DNA from: Eudoraea chungangensis
GTDB lineage: Bacteria > Bacteroidota > Bacteroidia > Flavobacteriales > Flavobacteriaceae
Assembly (NCBI RefSeq): GCF_029360665.1
Contig: NZ_JARDUB010000001.1
Coordinates: 806,001 to 870,000, forward strand
Direction: 5' to 3'
DNA: 64,000 bases
Shown: positions 54,051 to 62,970 of the stretch, in pieces
Numbering within the stretch: position 1 is the first letter of the stretch
How the letters are laid out: every line of letters begins with the position of its first letter
The notes under the pieces: generated by a model
Databases searched by the model: none
What the model was told of the DNA's origin: nothing
What the model saw: only the letters and a program-made list of their open reading frames with translations
Made by a program: the position numbers and the translations under genes

Positions 54051-55037
54051 ATGAAAAAAGTACTAATAACAGGAGCCGCGGGATTTTTGGGCTCACACCT
54101 TTGTGATCGTTTCATTAAAGAGGGTTATGGTGTGATAGCGATGGATAATCTCATAACCGGGGATCTTAAGAACATTGAACATTTGTTTAAACTTGAACAG
54201 TTTGAATTTTATAATCATGATGTAACAAAGTTCATTCATATTCCCGGTGAGTTAGACTATATCTTACATTTTGCGTCCCCTGCAAGTCCGATTGATTATT
54301 TAAAGATTCCAATACAGACTTTAAAAGTAGGTGCTTTGGGCACACATAATTTACTAGGACTTGCAAAAGAAAAAGGAGCAAGAATACTAATAGCTTCCAC
54401 TTCGGAAATATACGGCGACCCTTTGGTGCACCCTCAAACCGAAGATTATTATGGAAATGTAAATACCATTGGTCCTCGCGGGGTGTATGATGAAGCAAAG
54501 CGCTTTCAAGAATCTATGACCATGGCATATCATAGGTTTCATGGTTTGGAAACACGGATTGTTCGAATTTTCAATACCTATGGCCCCAGAATGCGGCTAA
54601 ATGATGGCAGAGTTATTCCTGCATTTATGGGACAGGCCTTAAGAGGGGAAGATTTAACTGTTTTCGGTGATGGTTTGCAAACGAGGTCTTTTTGCTATGT
54701 AGATGACGAGGTTGAAGGAATTTATCGGCTACTTTTAAGTGACTACTCATATCCTGTAAATATTGGGAACCCTAATGAAATAACAATAAAAGACTTTGCT
54801 GAGGAAATAATTAAGTTAACTGGTACAGATCAAAAAATTATTTATAAGCCACTTCCCCAAGATGATCCATTACAGAGGCAGCCAGATATTTCTAAAGCCA
54901 AGGAATTATTAGGATGGGAACCTCTCATTGGTCGTGAAGAAGGAATGAAAAGAACCTTTGATTATTTTAAGACTCTTTCCACAGAGGAACTCCAAAAGAC
55001 AGAGCACAGAGATTTTAGCGAAAGAAATAATAGGTGA
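54051..55037 (+). CDS. UDP-glucuronate decarboxylase (UDP-xylose synthase)
   Basis: A 328-residue extended [20 protein letters not shown] is the NAD motif, [20 protein letters not shown] is diagnostic of UXS, and the active site is [11 protein letters not shown] with STSEIYGDP before it. [10 protein letters not shown] and [16 protein letters not shown] follow. It converts UDP-glucuronate to UDP-xylose. No UDP-glucose dehydrogenase gene is in the window, so its substrate must be made from elsewhere. It stands behind its own promoter at the end of the polysaccharide locus. Confidence 0.94.
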   Translation: MKKVLITGAAGFLGSHLCDRFIKEGYGVIAMDNLITGDLKNIEHLFKLEQFEFYNHDVTKFIHIPGELDYILHFASPASPIDYLKIPIQTLKVGALGTHNLLGLAKEKGARILIASTSEIYGDPLVHPQTEDYYGNVNTIGPRGVYDEAKRFQESMTMAYHRFHGLETRIVRIFNTYGPRMRLNDGRVIPAFMGQALRGEDLTVFGDGLQTRSFCYVDDEVEGIYRLLLSDYSYPVNIGNPNEITIKDFAEEIIKLTGTDQKIIYKPLPQDDPLQRQPDISKAKELLGWEPLIGREEGMKRTFDYFKTLSTEELQKTEHRDFSERNNR

Positions 55038-55099
55038 CAGACAAGAAAATTTAAGGAGAAATATAAATTGATTTAAAGGGGTATTTTATTATCAAAATG

Positions 55100-55107
55100 T
55101 ATTTTTG
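55100..55107 (+). promoter_or_regulatory. Promoter -7 box for purD
   Basis: TATTTTTG matches TAnnTTTG, 14 bp before the purD ATG. The closest upstream TTG is about 29 bp away, too far for a standard -33. Confidence 0.45.
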
Positions 55108-55121
55108 TCTAAATTTTTAAA

Positions 55122-56393
55122 ATGAACATACTAGTACTTGGCTCTGGAGGGAGAGAACATACCTTGGCATGGAAGCTAAATCAAAGTGAGAAATCCGGTA
55201 AAATATTTGTTGCTCCTGGAAATGCCGGCACTTCTGAGATTGCGACAAATGTATCTCTAAATGTAAATGACTTTAAGGCAATAAAGGATTTAGTTTTAAA
55301 AGAAGAAATTAAACTTGTTGTAGTAGGGCCTGAAGATCCTTTAGTTAATGGGATATATGATTATTTCGAAAATGATCCACTACTTGCCGGAATACACTTA
55401 ATTGGACCTTCCAAGGCAGCTGCTGAATTGGAAGGTAGCAAAGAATTTGCAAAAGAATTTCTCATCAGACACAGTATACCTACGGCAGCTTATAAAAGTT
55501 TTAATTCCGAAACTTTTGAGGATGGCGTCGCTTATTTGAAGAATGCGAATCCCCCATATGTATTAAAGGCGGACGGCTTGGCCGCGGGAAAGGGGGTTGT
55601 AATACTAAATGACCTAAACGAAGCGATTCAGGAACTTAGCGACATGCTTCTGGAATCAAAATTTGGCAAAGCAAGTAATACAGTAGTAATAGAAGAGTTT
55701 TTGGATGGGATAGAATTTAGCTGCTTTGTACTTCTAGATGGGAACAGTTATAAGATACTTCCTTTGGCAAAGGACTACAAACGAATTGGCGAAGGAGATA
55801 GTGGTTTAAATACAGGCGGCATGGGAGCTGTTTCCCCTGTGCCATTTGTAGACGAAGAATTTTACGCAAAAGTTCAAAGTAAAATAGTTGAACCCTCTGT
55901 AAATGGTATAAAAAGGGATGAGTTAACCTATAAAGGCTTTCTGTTTATTGGGTTAATAAAGGTTGGAGATGAGCCTTATGTTATTGAATACAACGTTAGA
56001 ATGGGTGATCCTGAAACTGAAGTTGTAATCCCAAGGGTGAAATCGGACTTGATTGATTTACTTCTGGCCATATCAGAAGGAGAATTAGAAAATACCGAAG
56101 TCTTAATTGATGCTCGAAGTGCAGCTACGGTTATGCTCGTCTCTGGAGGTTATCCGGAGGCCTATGAAAAAAATAAAACTATTACAGGGCTAAAAGAAAT
56201 AAATGATTCGGTTGTATTTCACGCTGGCACAAAAAAATCGGCACAAGAAATTCAAACTAATGGTGGAAGGGTACTTGCCCTTACTTCTTTTGGGAAAGAC
56301 CATAAAGAGGCCTTAAAAATGAGCTATGATAATATTAGCTCCATTCATTTTGACAAAATGAACTACAGAAAAGATATAGGATTTGATTTATAA
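55122..56393 (+). CDS. purD: Phosphoribosylamine-glycine ligase
   Basis: A 423-residue ATP-grasp enzyme of purine synthesis that joins glycine to phosphoribosylamine. MNILVLGSGGREHTLAWKL is the N-terminal signature, FVAPGNAGT and VVGPEDPLVNGI follow, the ATP-grasp core has LKADGLAAGKGVVIL and EEFLDGIEFSCF, and GGMGAVSPVP and YNVRMGDPETEVV close the active site. It overlaps the convergent small gene by 6 bp. Confidence 0.97.
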   Translation: MNILVLGSGGREHTLAWKLNQSEKSGKIFVAPGNAGTSEIATNVSLNVNDFKAIKDLVLKEEIKLVVVGPEDPLVNGIYDYFENDPLLAGIHLIGPSKAAAELEGSKEFAKEFLIRHSIPTAAYKSFNSETFEDGVAYLKNANPPYVLKADGLAAGKGVVILNDLNEAIQELSDMLLESKFGKASNTVVIEEFLDGIEFSCFVLLDGNSYKILPLAKDYKRIGEGDSGLNTGGMGAVSPVPFVDEEFYAKVQSKIVEPSVNGIKRDELTYKGFLFIGLIKVGDEPYVIEYNVRMGDPETEVVIPRVKSDLIDLLLAISEGELENTEVLIDARSAATVMLVSGGYPEAYEKNKTITGLKEINDSVVFHAGTKKSAQEIQTNGGRVLALTSFGKDHKEALKMSYDNISSIHFDKMNYRKDIGFDL

Positions 56394-56609
56394 GTAAGAG
56401 TGCGAAGTAATACTTTTATCTTCTTCTCCACTATCATTAAATTTCTTTAATTCCATTAGCCAATAAATCATGGCGATACTTCCTATGATGACGAATATCC
56501 AATTAATTATATTTGAAGCCCACCAATTTTCCATGAACCTAAAAAAATCATAAGGCCAAAAAAGACCGTTTACGAATAAATTCTCTATCCCTTCAAAAAA
56601 TGCTCTCAT
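56388..56609 (-). CDS. Small membrane protein, DUF6341-like
   Basis: A 73-residue protein beginning MRAFFEGIENLFVNGLFWPY, with an aromatic-rich amphipathic start, one clear membrane helix (about 33-51, NIINWIFVIIGSIAMIYWL), and a short acidic tail. I recall it as DUF6341, found in this place between purD and the DUF6427 gene in many Flavobacteriaceae. The minus-strand start is preceded by a TATTTTTG box. It is divergent from the next gene by 40 bp. Function unknown. Confidence 0.8.
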   Translation of the reverse strand: MRAFFEGIENLFVNGLFWPYDFFRFMENWWASNIINWIFVIIGSIAMIYWLMELKKFNDSGEEDKSITSHSYL

Positions 56610-56629
56610 CTTACGTTATATTTACAATG

Positions 56630-56637
56630 CAAAAATA
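56630..56637 (-). promoter_or_regulatory. Promoter -7 box for the DUF6341-like gene
   Basis: On the minus strand TATTTTTG matches TAnnTTTG, 20 bp before the start codon, in the 40-bp divergent gap. Confidence 0.5.
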
Positions 56638-56649
56638 TAAAAACCTTAG

Positions 56650-57579
56650 ATGATTTCAAGCATATTTGGAAAAACAAAGCCTGTTAATTTCGTAATTATT
56701 CTTGGTTTTGTATTCTGCTTCTATTGGGGGATTAATTTATTGACGTTTTCCGGGGCCTATGATTTTGGGGAATTCCTTTTTCAGCTATTAGTGTCAAGCT
56801 TGTTGTGTTTCGGTATTTTTATTGTTGATTTTATTGCAAAAAGAAATCAGATAACCGGGACCAATTCATTTACAATTCTTTTCTACGCACTTTTAATTGT
56901 AGTTTTTCCGGAAGTATTAACAGATTCAAATGCTATCTTTTGTTCTTTCTTCCTACTACTGGCATTTAGAAGAATTATTAGTATGAAGTCTTTAAAAAGT
57001 GTAAAACTGAAAGTGTTTGATGCAACTTTTTGGATTTTGATAGCTAGTTTTTGGTATGATTGGGCATTATTATTTATTGTACTTGTATATGTGTCTATAT
57101 ACTTTTATGAACCCAAAGTTTTTAAGAATTGGTTAGTACCATTTGTAGCATTATTTGTAGTCTTTTTAATTTCTTACGCCATCTTAGTCTTATTGGAGAA
57201 GGATTACCTTCTAAAAGAACATTATCAATTCAGGTTGGATTCATTTGCTGAATATATTGGAGGTTATACTAAGTTAGCCATCTATGCTTTATTTGCTCTA
57301 GGGATAACATCTATTACGTTTATAAGAATGAGTAAGCTTGGAATGGGTAAGATAATTACTATGAGACTCATTGCTATTGCATTAGTTCTGGGTCTTGGAC
57401 TCACAGTATTTAAATCATCCGAATCCTATTTTCCTGTATTAGTAACATTTTTTTCGACCTCTATTTTCCTCACTAAGTATGTAGAACTAACCAAAAAGAC
57501 AAATATTAAGGAACTTTTTTTAATAGCTTCAGTGGTATTACCCTTTCTAATCTTGGGTATAGAATTGGTTCTTAAATAA
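56650..57579 (+). CDS. Polytopic membrane protein, DUF6427-like
   Basis: A 309-residue integral membrane protein with about nine to ten hydrophobic segments and short loops. It starts MISSIFGKTKPVNFVIILG, which is the usual beginning of the flavobacterial family I recall as DUF6427. It has no recognisable catalytic motif. It is divergent from the DUF6341-like gene and is followed 26 bp later by the DUF4254 gene, which has its own -7 box. Function unknown. Confidence 0.78.
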   Translation: MISSIFGKTKPVNFVIILGFVFCFYWGINLLTFSGAYDFGEFLFQLLVSSLLCFGIFIVDFIAKRNQITGTNSFTILFYALLIVVFPEVLTDSNAIFCSFFLLLAFRRIISMKSLKSVKLKVFDATFWILIASFWYDWALLFIVLVYVSIYFYEPKVFKNWLVPFVALFVVFLISYAILVLLEKDYLLKEHYQFRLDSFAEYIGGYTKLAIYALFALGITSITFIRMSKLGMGKIITMRLIAIALVLGLGLTVFKSSESYFPVLVTFFSTSIFLTKYVELTKKTNIKELFLIASVVLPFLILGIELVLK

Positions 57580-57591
57580 ACGGTATATTTG
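57565..57591 (+). promoter_or_regulatory. Possible promoter of the DUF4254 gene
   Basis: TTG at 57565-57567 and TATATTTG at 57584-57591 are 16 bp apart, one less than the usual range. The box overlaps the start of the short intergenic gap; the ATG is at 57606. Confidence 0.5.
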
Positions 57592-57605
57592 CAAAAAAAG
57601 AGACG

Positions 57606-58208
57606 ATGTTTAGTGATTTTGCCAATAAAATATTTGAGGAAAGTATTCGCGACTACCACATCAAGGATACCGTTGAACAAGAAATAAACAACCCATATCC
57701 CAAAAATGAAATTGCACATTTACTATACAGAAAAAACTGGATAGACACTGTGCAATGGCACTATGAAGACATTATAAGAGATCCGGATATAGACCCTGTC
57801 GCTGCCTTAAGTTTAAAAAGACAAATAGATTCTAGCAATCAGGATAGAACTGATTTGGTTGAATATATAGATAGCTACTTTTTCAATAAATATAAGGAGG
57901 TTACTATTCAGGCTGAGGCATGGATAAATACAGAAAGCCCTGCTTGGGCTGTAGATCGCCTTTCAATCTTAGCGCTAAAGATTTATCATATGAAGGAAGA
58001 AACGCTCAGAGAGAACGCCAGTTCAGAGCATATTGCTAAATGCTCTGAGAAATTGGGTGTATTAAACGAACAACAAAAGGACTTGTCTCTTGCAATCGAC
58101 CACCTTTTATCTAATATAGAAGTAGGTAAAGTTTATATGAAGACCTATAGACAAATGAAGATGTACAATGACGAGGAGTTAAATCCTATTTTGCGTGGAG
58201 AAAAATAG
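57606..58208 (+). CDS. DUF4254-family protein
   Basis: A 200-residue soluble, mainly helical protein of the family DUF4254, which in Bacteroidota is regularly coupled to a GT9 heptosyltransferase gene. It shows HLLYRKNWIDTVQWHYED and DPVAALSLKRQIDSSNQ near the middle, both typical of the family. It overlaps the GT9 gene by 14 bp, suggesting coupled translation. Its role is unknown; the constant pairing suggests a link to lipopolysaccharide core synthesis. Confidence 0.88.
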   Translation: MFSDFANKIFEESIRDYHIKDTVEQEINNPYPKNEIAHLLYRKNWIDTVQWHYEDIIRDPDIDPVAALSLKRQIDSSNQDRTDLVEYIDSYFFNKYKEVTIQAEAWINTESPAWAVDRLSILALKIYHMKEETLRENASSEHIAKCSEKLGVLNEQQKDLSLAIDHLLSNIEVGKVYMKTYRQMKMYNDEELNPILRGEK

Positions 58209-59241
58209 TCCTTCCCAAGTCTTGGCTATAAGACTTTCAGCAATGGGAGACGTGGCTATGACTATACCAGTTTTTAATCTAATAGCCAATCAGTATCCGG
58301 AATTAAAAATAATACTTCTTACTAAATTACATTTTAAACCTTTGTTTGGACACCTTAATAATGTCTCTGTTTTTCCAGCCGAAGTAAAGGGCAAGCATAG
58401 AGGTTTATTAGGCTTAGGACGGTTGTTTTTAGAACTAAACAAACTCGGCGTAAGCAGAGTTGCAGACTTACACAATGTCCTGAGAAGTAGAATAATAGGT
58501 TTGCTGTTTAGGTTTGCAGGCACTGATATTGAAATTATAGACAAAGGGCGAAAGGGGAAAAAGGCCCTGACATCTCACAAGGATAAAATCTTCGAACCAC
58601 TTACTACAACTTTTAATCGATACAGAGAAGTATTTGCTAGGCTTGGTTACCCAATAACCCTGAATGATAGTTGGTTAACTCCAAAAATGGGAATTCCGGA
58701 TAAACTCCAATACTTGTTTTCCAAAAAGAAAAATACCCTTGGAATTGCTCCCTTTGCTGCATTTACTGGAAAAATGTACCCTACAAGTCTAATGGAAGAA
58801 GTAATAGCTTATTTAAACAATACAGGTGAGTATCAGATTCTTTTGTTTGGTGGCGGGGAAAAAGAGAAAACTATCACGAAAAAATGGGAGAATGAATATA
58901 TAAATTGTACAAGCCTGGTCAATGAGGTAAGTTTTGAAGAAGAGTTAGCAATCATTTCAAACTTAAAGGCTATGGTGGCAATGGATAGCGGTAATGGCCA
59001 TCTTTCTGCTATGTTCGGAGTGCCTACAATTACACTTTGGGGAATAACCCATCCCTATGCAGGTTTTGCACCCTTTGGCCAACCTGAAGCAAATAGCATT
59101 CTGGCGGATAGAGCAGACTTTCCTCTTATACCAACCTCTGTATATGGCAATAAAATGCCAGAGGGATACGAAAAAGTAATGTTTACTATCAATCCAATGC
59201 GCGTAGTTTCAAGGATTGATGAGATATGTAATGGGGATTAG
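58195..59241 (+). CDS. GT9-family glycosyltransferase (heptosyltransferase-like)
   Basis: A 348-residue GT-B enzyme of family GT9. VLAIRLSAMGDVAMTIPVFN is the N-terminal signature, VADLHNVLRSRI and GIAPFAAFTGKMYP follow, and the donor-binding part has LLFGGGEKEK, VAMDSGNGHLSAMFGVPTITLWG and THPYAGFAPFGQP. It probably adds a heptose or related sugar to lipid A core. The start is GTG and overlaps the DUF4254 gene. It ends 4 bp inside the convergent TetR gene. Confidence 0.92.
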   Translation: MEKNSPSQVLAIRLSAMGDVAMTIPVFNLIANQYPELKIILLTKLHFKPLFGHLNNVSVFPAEVKGKHRGLLGLGRLFLELNKLGVSRVADLHNVLRSRIIGLLFRFAGTDIEIIDKGRKGKKALTSHKDKIFEPLTTTFNRYREVFARLGYPITLNDSWLTPKMGIPDKLQYLFSKKKNTLGIAPFAAFTGKMYPTSLMEEVIAYLNNTGEYQILLFGGGEKEKTITKKWENEYINCTSLVNEVSFEEELAIISNLKAMVAMDSGNGHLSAMFGVPTITLWGITHPYAGFAPFGQPEANSILADRADFPLIPTSVYGNKMPEGYEKVMFTINPMRVVSRIDEICNGD

Positions 59242-59852
59242 ACAGTTTCTTTAAGTCTTAAGGAATTAAAATATCTACGAAGCTGTTGCAAATAATTATA
59301 TTTTAAATTTTTACAATTTCCTTGTACCATTAGTGTTCGAACACCCATATAGGAAGAGATTAGATAGGTAGCGACCCCTTCGCTGTCTACATGTCGGTCA
59401 ACGAAACCATCCGATTTACCCTTCTGCAGAATGGTAACTAAGTTTACTTCCCATACCTTATATATATCGGTAAGATATTTAGATATGGTTTCATTTCTCC
59501 GGTTAAACTCGGTTAAAAAATTCCCTAAAATGAAACCGTAATCCATTTCATTGTGTTCCGCAGTTTCCAGAGAGTTTTCAAAGCACTTGTCAATTACTAA
59601 GAAAGGATTTTCCTTACCCTCAATAGGTTCAATTAAGGTGCTGTATACTTTTCTAACAATTAGAGATTGAATAATGCTAATAAAGAAGTCTTCTTTGGAT
59701 TGAAAATGATAGTAAAAGGCTCCTTTTGATAGAGACAGCGATTTCAAAATATCGTCAACACTCGTGTTATAGTATCCATTTTGATAAAATAGTTCCAAGC
59801 CTTTTACTTGCAGCTTGTGCATAGTCGCCATGCGTTTTAACTTCTTTTCCAT
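59238..59852 (-). CDS. TetR/AcrR-family transcriptional regulator
   Basis: A 204-residue regulator with an N-terminal helix-turn-helix (about 12-58: GLELFYQNGYYNTSVDDIL, then SLSKGAFYYHFQSKEDFF). The C-terminal helical ligand domain is of the TetR_C type and the ligand is unknown. A perfect 7-bp inverted repeat lies 22 bp before its start codon and is the likely operator, so it probably represses itself. The PaaE-like oxidoreductase gene on the same strand, upstream, may be a further target. Confidence 0.92.
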   Translation of the reverse strand: MEKKLKRMATMHKLQVKGLELFYQNGYYNTSVDDILKSLSLSKGAFYYHFQSKEDFFISIIQSLIVRKVYSTLIEPIEGKENPFLVIDKCFENSLETAEHNEMDYGFILGNFLTEFNRRNETISKYLTDIYKVWEVNLVTILQKGKSDGFVDRHVDSEGVATYLISSYMGVRTLMVQGNCKNLKYNYLQQLRRYFNSLRLKETV

Positions 59853-60313
59853 AAACTTATTTTAAATTATTGCACAGACCAAGGGGTCTGTTATTTAATA
59901 ACTATTCCTTTCTTTAAATAGTATAGAAGTATTGTGATTTTGTTGTCAAATCGATAAAATACATGTTTAGTCGGATGTCTTTACAAGGAATTAACTAGGA
60001 GTGAGAGACCTTAATTTTTATACCACGTCCTATTTAGTTCTAATGTGCAATTTTAGCAAGAACAGCCAAAAAATCTTAGAACAAACTACCTAGTCTTTAT
60101 TTAAAACTAATGGAAATGAATAAGTACTCCTAAATTGGGGTTTAATGCTATTTAACAGGATGAGTAGCAGAAAACATGAGTAAAATGCGATAATTACGTC
60201 ATTTTACAAACTAATCAGTTTCAAAAAATGCTAAATTTAAAAATGCAAATTAGTTAGAACAATACTCTAAAAGAGTAAATTCTGCGTCGATTAGCGCCTT
60301 TTTTTGGAAAATT
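59853..60313. other. Intergenic region before the TetR gene (461 bp)
   Basis: Very AT-rich. It holds the TetR operator (59874-59891) and a small hairpin (TACTCT-AAA-AGAGTA, 60263-60277). No convincing gene was found; the longest frames are short and lack family features. Confidence 0.6.
59874..59891. promoter_or_regulatory. Palindromic operator candidate for the TetR regulator
   Basis: ACAGACC-AAGG-GGTCTGT is a perfect 7-bp inverted repeat with a 4-bp centre, in the leader of the TetR gene. TetR proteins bind such palindromes as dimers. Confidence 0.7.
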
Positions 60314-61357
60314 CTAAACGTCGTCATAGTCTACCTTGATGACTGGTGTGATGGGATGTGCTTGGCATGTAAGAACAAGACCTTCTTTAATTTCACCATC
60401 TGTTAAAATTTGGTTCTTTTCCATTTTTGCCTCCCCTTCTGTAATTTTCGCTATGCATGTACTACAGACACCACCCTGGCACGAGTATGGAGCGTCTATT
60501 CCTTCTTCTAGTACCGCGTCTAATATGGTTGTATTTTGATCCATTTTAAACGCATGCGTTTCGTCGTCTACTTGTACTATTATTGAAGTGGTACCCTCTA
60601 GTTCTTCCGTTAACGCGCTTTCTTCTTCAGGGCTCGTAAAAAGTTCATGAAAAATTCTACCTTCTTCTATTCCCGTTGACTTTAGTACATCCGATACTAA
60701 GTTTATCATCCCTTCAGGGCCACATAGATAAAAAGCCTTGTAGTCTTGAGAGGAAAATCTATTCTTTATTACATAATTAACATTCGAAGTATCTATTCTG
60801 CCAAACAAACAATTGTCTTCTTTGGCCCTGCTGGTGATGAATTGGACAGAGAAACGCTCCTTGAATTCATTCAACATGCCAATGATTTCCTCATAGAACA
60901 TCGTCTCTTCTTGATTTTTATTTCCGTAAACCAAAAGAAAGGTATTTTTCGGGTTGTTCCTGAGCACTGTTTTTGCGATACTCATTATTGGTGTAATTCC
61001 ACTCCCGGCAGCAAAAGCGCAGACATTATCCTGCTCGTTTGTAGGATTATATACAAACCGCCCCTCAGGCGCCATGATTTCCAGGATGTCTCCAACTTTA
61101 ATCTCGGTATTGGCGTAAACGGAAAAAGTACCATTTTCTACTTTTTTAACTCCGATAGTGATATCTTTTTCCTCTGGACTGGAAGAAATTGAATAAGCCC
61201 GCCTAACTTCTACACTATTAATTACATGCTTTATGGTAATATATTGTCCGGCTGAAAAGCGAAATTCTCCCAAAAGTTCTTCAGGGATAGAAAATGTAAT
61301 AGCCACAGAATTTGGAGTTAACTTGCTAACTTCTTTCACGGCCAAAGAATAAAACAT
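60314..61357 (-). CDS. PaaE-like ferredoxin-NAD(P)H reductase with C-terminal 2Fe-2S domain
   Basis: A 347-residue three-domain oxidoreductase: FAD-binding FNR-like (1-100, RRAYSISSSP), NAD(P)-binding (105-235, FAAGSGITPIMSI and YLCGPEGMI) and plant-type 2Fe-2S ferredoxin (about 255-347, SCQGGVCSTCIAKI with a fourth Cys in LVLTCQAHP). This is the layout of PaaE, the reductase of phenylacetyl-CoA monooxygenase, but paaABCD are not in the window, so its partner is unknown. It passes electrons from NAD(P)H to an oxygenase, hydroxylase or similar. Its -7 box is divergent from the DUF5687 gene. Confidence 0.9.
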   Translation of the reverse strand: MFYSLAVKEVSKLTPNSVAITFSIPEELLGEFRFSAGQYITIKHVINSVEVRRAYSISSSPEEKDITIGVKKVENGTFSVYANTEIKVGDILEIMAPEGRFVYNPTNEQDNVCAFAAGSGITPIMSIAKTVLRNNPKNTFLLVYGNKNQEETMFYEEIIGMLNEFKERFSVQFITSRAKEDNCLFGRIDTSNVNYVIKNRFSSQDYKAFYLCGPEGMINLVSDVLKSTGIEEGRIFHELFTSPEEESALTEELEGTTSIIVQVDDETHAFKMDQNTTILDAVLEEGIDAPYSCQGGVCSTCIAKITEGEAKMEKNQILTDGEIKEGLVLTCQAHPITPVIKVDYDDV

Positions 61358-61379
61358 ATAATAGTCTTTAAAATTTTGG

Positions 61380-61415
61380 CAAAATTACACAATGCTTTTA
61401 ATTATAAACTACAAA
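61380..61415 (-). promoter_or_regulatory. Possible promoter of the PaaE-like gene
   Basis: On the minus strand TAATTTTG (61387-61380) follows TTTG (61415-61412) at 24 bp, one more than the usual range. The start codon is at 61357. Confidence 0.5.
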
Positions 61416-61446
61416 AGAAAAAAAACCTACCCATTGTAACAATTTA

Positions 61447-61454
61447 TATATTTG
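61447..61454 (+). promoter_or_regulatory. Promoter -7 box for the DUF5687 gene
   Basis: TATATTTG matches TAnnTTTG, 31 bp before the ATG at 61486. No well-spaced TTG was seen upstream. Confidence 0.45.
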
Positions 61455-61485
61455 ATCAACTCATTTATACACCTAACAAAAGTAG

Positions 61486-62961
61486 ATGCTAAAACAATTT
61501 TTTAGTCTTCAATGGAAAGCCTTTTACAGGTCTGCTGCCTTTAAGACAAATTTGGCCATTAAAATTCTAATGGTTTTTGGTGCTCTGTATTTTTTGGTGG
61601 TATTTTTAGCAATGGGGTTAGGGACCTATTATTTTATAGAGAAACAGGGTTTAGGAGACCCTTTCATTCTCGTAAATACGTATCTCATATTTTATCTGGC
61701 TGTAGATCTCTACATCAGGTATATGATGCAGAAAATGCCTGTTTTAAATATCAAGCCGTTACTCTATCTGCCATTTAAAAAAAACCAAGTGGTATTTTAT
61801 TCACTAGGAAAGACCTTATTGTCATTTTTTAATTGGGTGCATGCCTTTTTTTTCATTCCTTTTTCTATAGTTCTTGTCTATGAAGGTTATAACATTTTAG
61901 GAGTAGTTTCATGGCACTTGGCCATTATGGCCTTGTTTTTTTGTAATAACTTCCTTAATGTATTGATGAACAATAAGGATATTGTTTTTTATCCTATTAT
62001 TGTTCTTTTTGCATTTGTGGGTATTTCGCAATATTATCAATGGTTAGATTTGAGCACTTATATTGCCCCCTTATTTAGAGCTTTTTACAATACGCCTTGG
62101 ACTATTATTATTCCTGTTTTTCTTTTAATTGGCTTAGCTTTTATTTCCTTTAGATACTTTAAGAATAATCTTTATTTGGACGCGGGCCTTTCTATAAAAC
62201 ATTCTAAGGCAAAAATTGAAGACTATTCGTGGTTAAATCGCTTTGGAAATCTGGGAACGTTTTTGAAGAACGACATAAAGCTGATAAAAAGAAATAAACG
62301 ATCCAGAACCACTGTGGTAATGAGCTTTCTTTTTTTATTTTATGGACTTCTGTTTTTCACGGGAAGTATTGAGGTCTATGACGGCCCCATCTGGAAAATA
62401 TTTGCGGGAATTTTTATTTCTGGAGGGTTCTTGTTTAGTTTTGGACAGTTTGTGCCTAGCTGGGATAGTTCTTATTACCCACTTATGATGAGTCAGAATA
62501 TCCGATATAAGGAGTATCTGAATTCCAAATGGTATTTAATCGTATTGGCAACCATTGTAAGCACCATTGTAAGCACATTTTACCTCTACTTTGGATGGGA
62601 AGCTTATTTGGCTATTTTAGTGGGTGCGGCATATAATGTTGGTGTTAATTCCTATTTGGTTCTTTGGGGTGGGGCATATATCAAAACACCAATCGACTTA
62701 ACATCCAATAAGAATGCTTTTGGAGACAAACAAGCCTTTAATGCAAAAACACTTTTGCTTACCATACCTAAATTGGTACTTCCTTTACTAATTTATGCCT
62801 TAGGGCATTATTTAATAAACCCCATAGCTGGTTATATTTTTGTTGCAGTTTCAGGTTTTATTGGACTTGCTTTTAAGGATATTGCATTTAGAAAAATTGA
62901 GAATATTTATAAGAAAGAAAAATACAAGACCCTAAACGCATATAAGCAAAAAGCCAATTAG
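61486..62961 (+). CDS. DUF5687-family ABC-type permease-like membrane protein
   Basis: A 491-residue integral membrane protein with about twelve hydrophobic segments, of the Bacteroidota family DUF5687. The first residues (MLKQFFSLQWKAFYRSAAF) and RFGNLGTFLKNDIKLIKRNKRSR near the middle are typical. It lies 9 bp before an ABC ATPase gene, so it is the probable membrane partner of that ATPase. The transported substance is unknown. Confidence 0.88.
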   Translation: MLKQFFSLQWKAFYRSAAFKTNLAIKILMVFGALYFLVVFLAMGLGTYYFIEKQGLGDPFILVNTYLIFYLAVDLYIRYMMQKMPVLNIKPLLYLPFKKNQVVFYSLGKTLLSFFNWVHAFFFIPFSIVLVYEGYNILGVVSWHLAIMALFFCNNFLNVLMNNKDIVFYPIIVLFAFVGISQYYQWLDLSTYIAPLFRAFYNTPWTIIIPVFLLIGLAFISFRYFKNNLYLDAGLSIKHSKAKIEDYSWLNRFGNLGTFLKNDIKLIKRNKRSRTTVVMSFLFLFYGLLFFTGSIEVYDGPIWKIFAGIFISGGFLFSFGQFVPSWDSSYYPLMMSQNIRYKEYLNSKWYLIVLATIVSTIVSTFYLYFGWEAYLAILVGAAYNVGVNSYLVLWGGAYIKTPIDLTSNKNAFGDKQAFNAKTLLLTIPKLVLPLLIYALGHYLINPIAGYIFVAVSGFIGLAFKDIAFRKIENIYKKEKYKTLNAYKQKAN

Positions 62962-62970
62962 CAAAAAAAT

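Noticed and set aside
60746-61192. A 148-codon plus-strand frame opposite the PaaE-like gene
   Set aside because: It is antisense to a clear three-domain oxidoreductase and has no features of its own.
62551-62574. A 12-bp tandem repeat (ACCATTGTAAGC twice) in the DUF5687 gene
   Set aside because: Only two units, in frame, inside a membrane helix (IVSTIVST); likely a simple coding duplication with no regulatory meaning.
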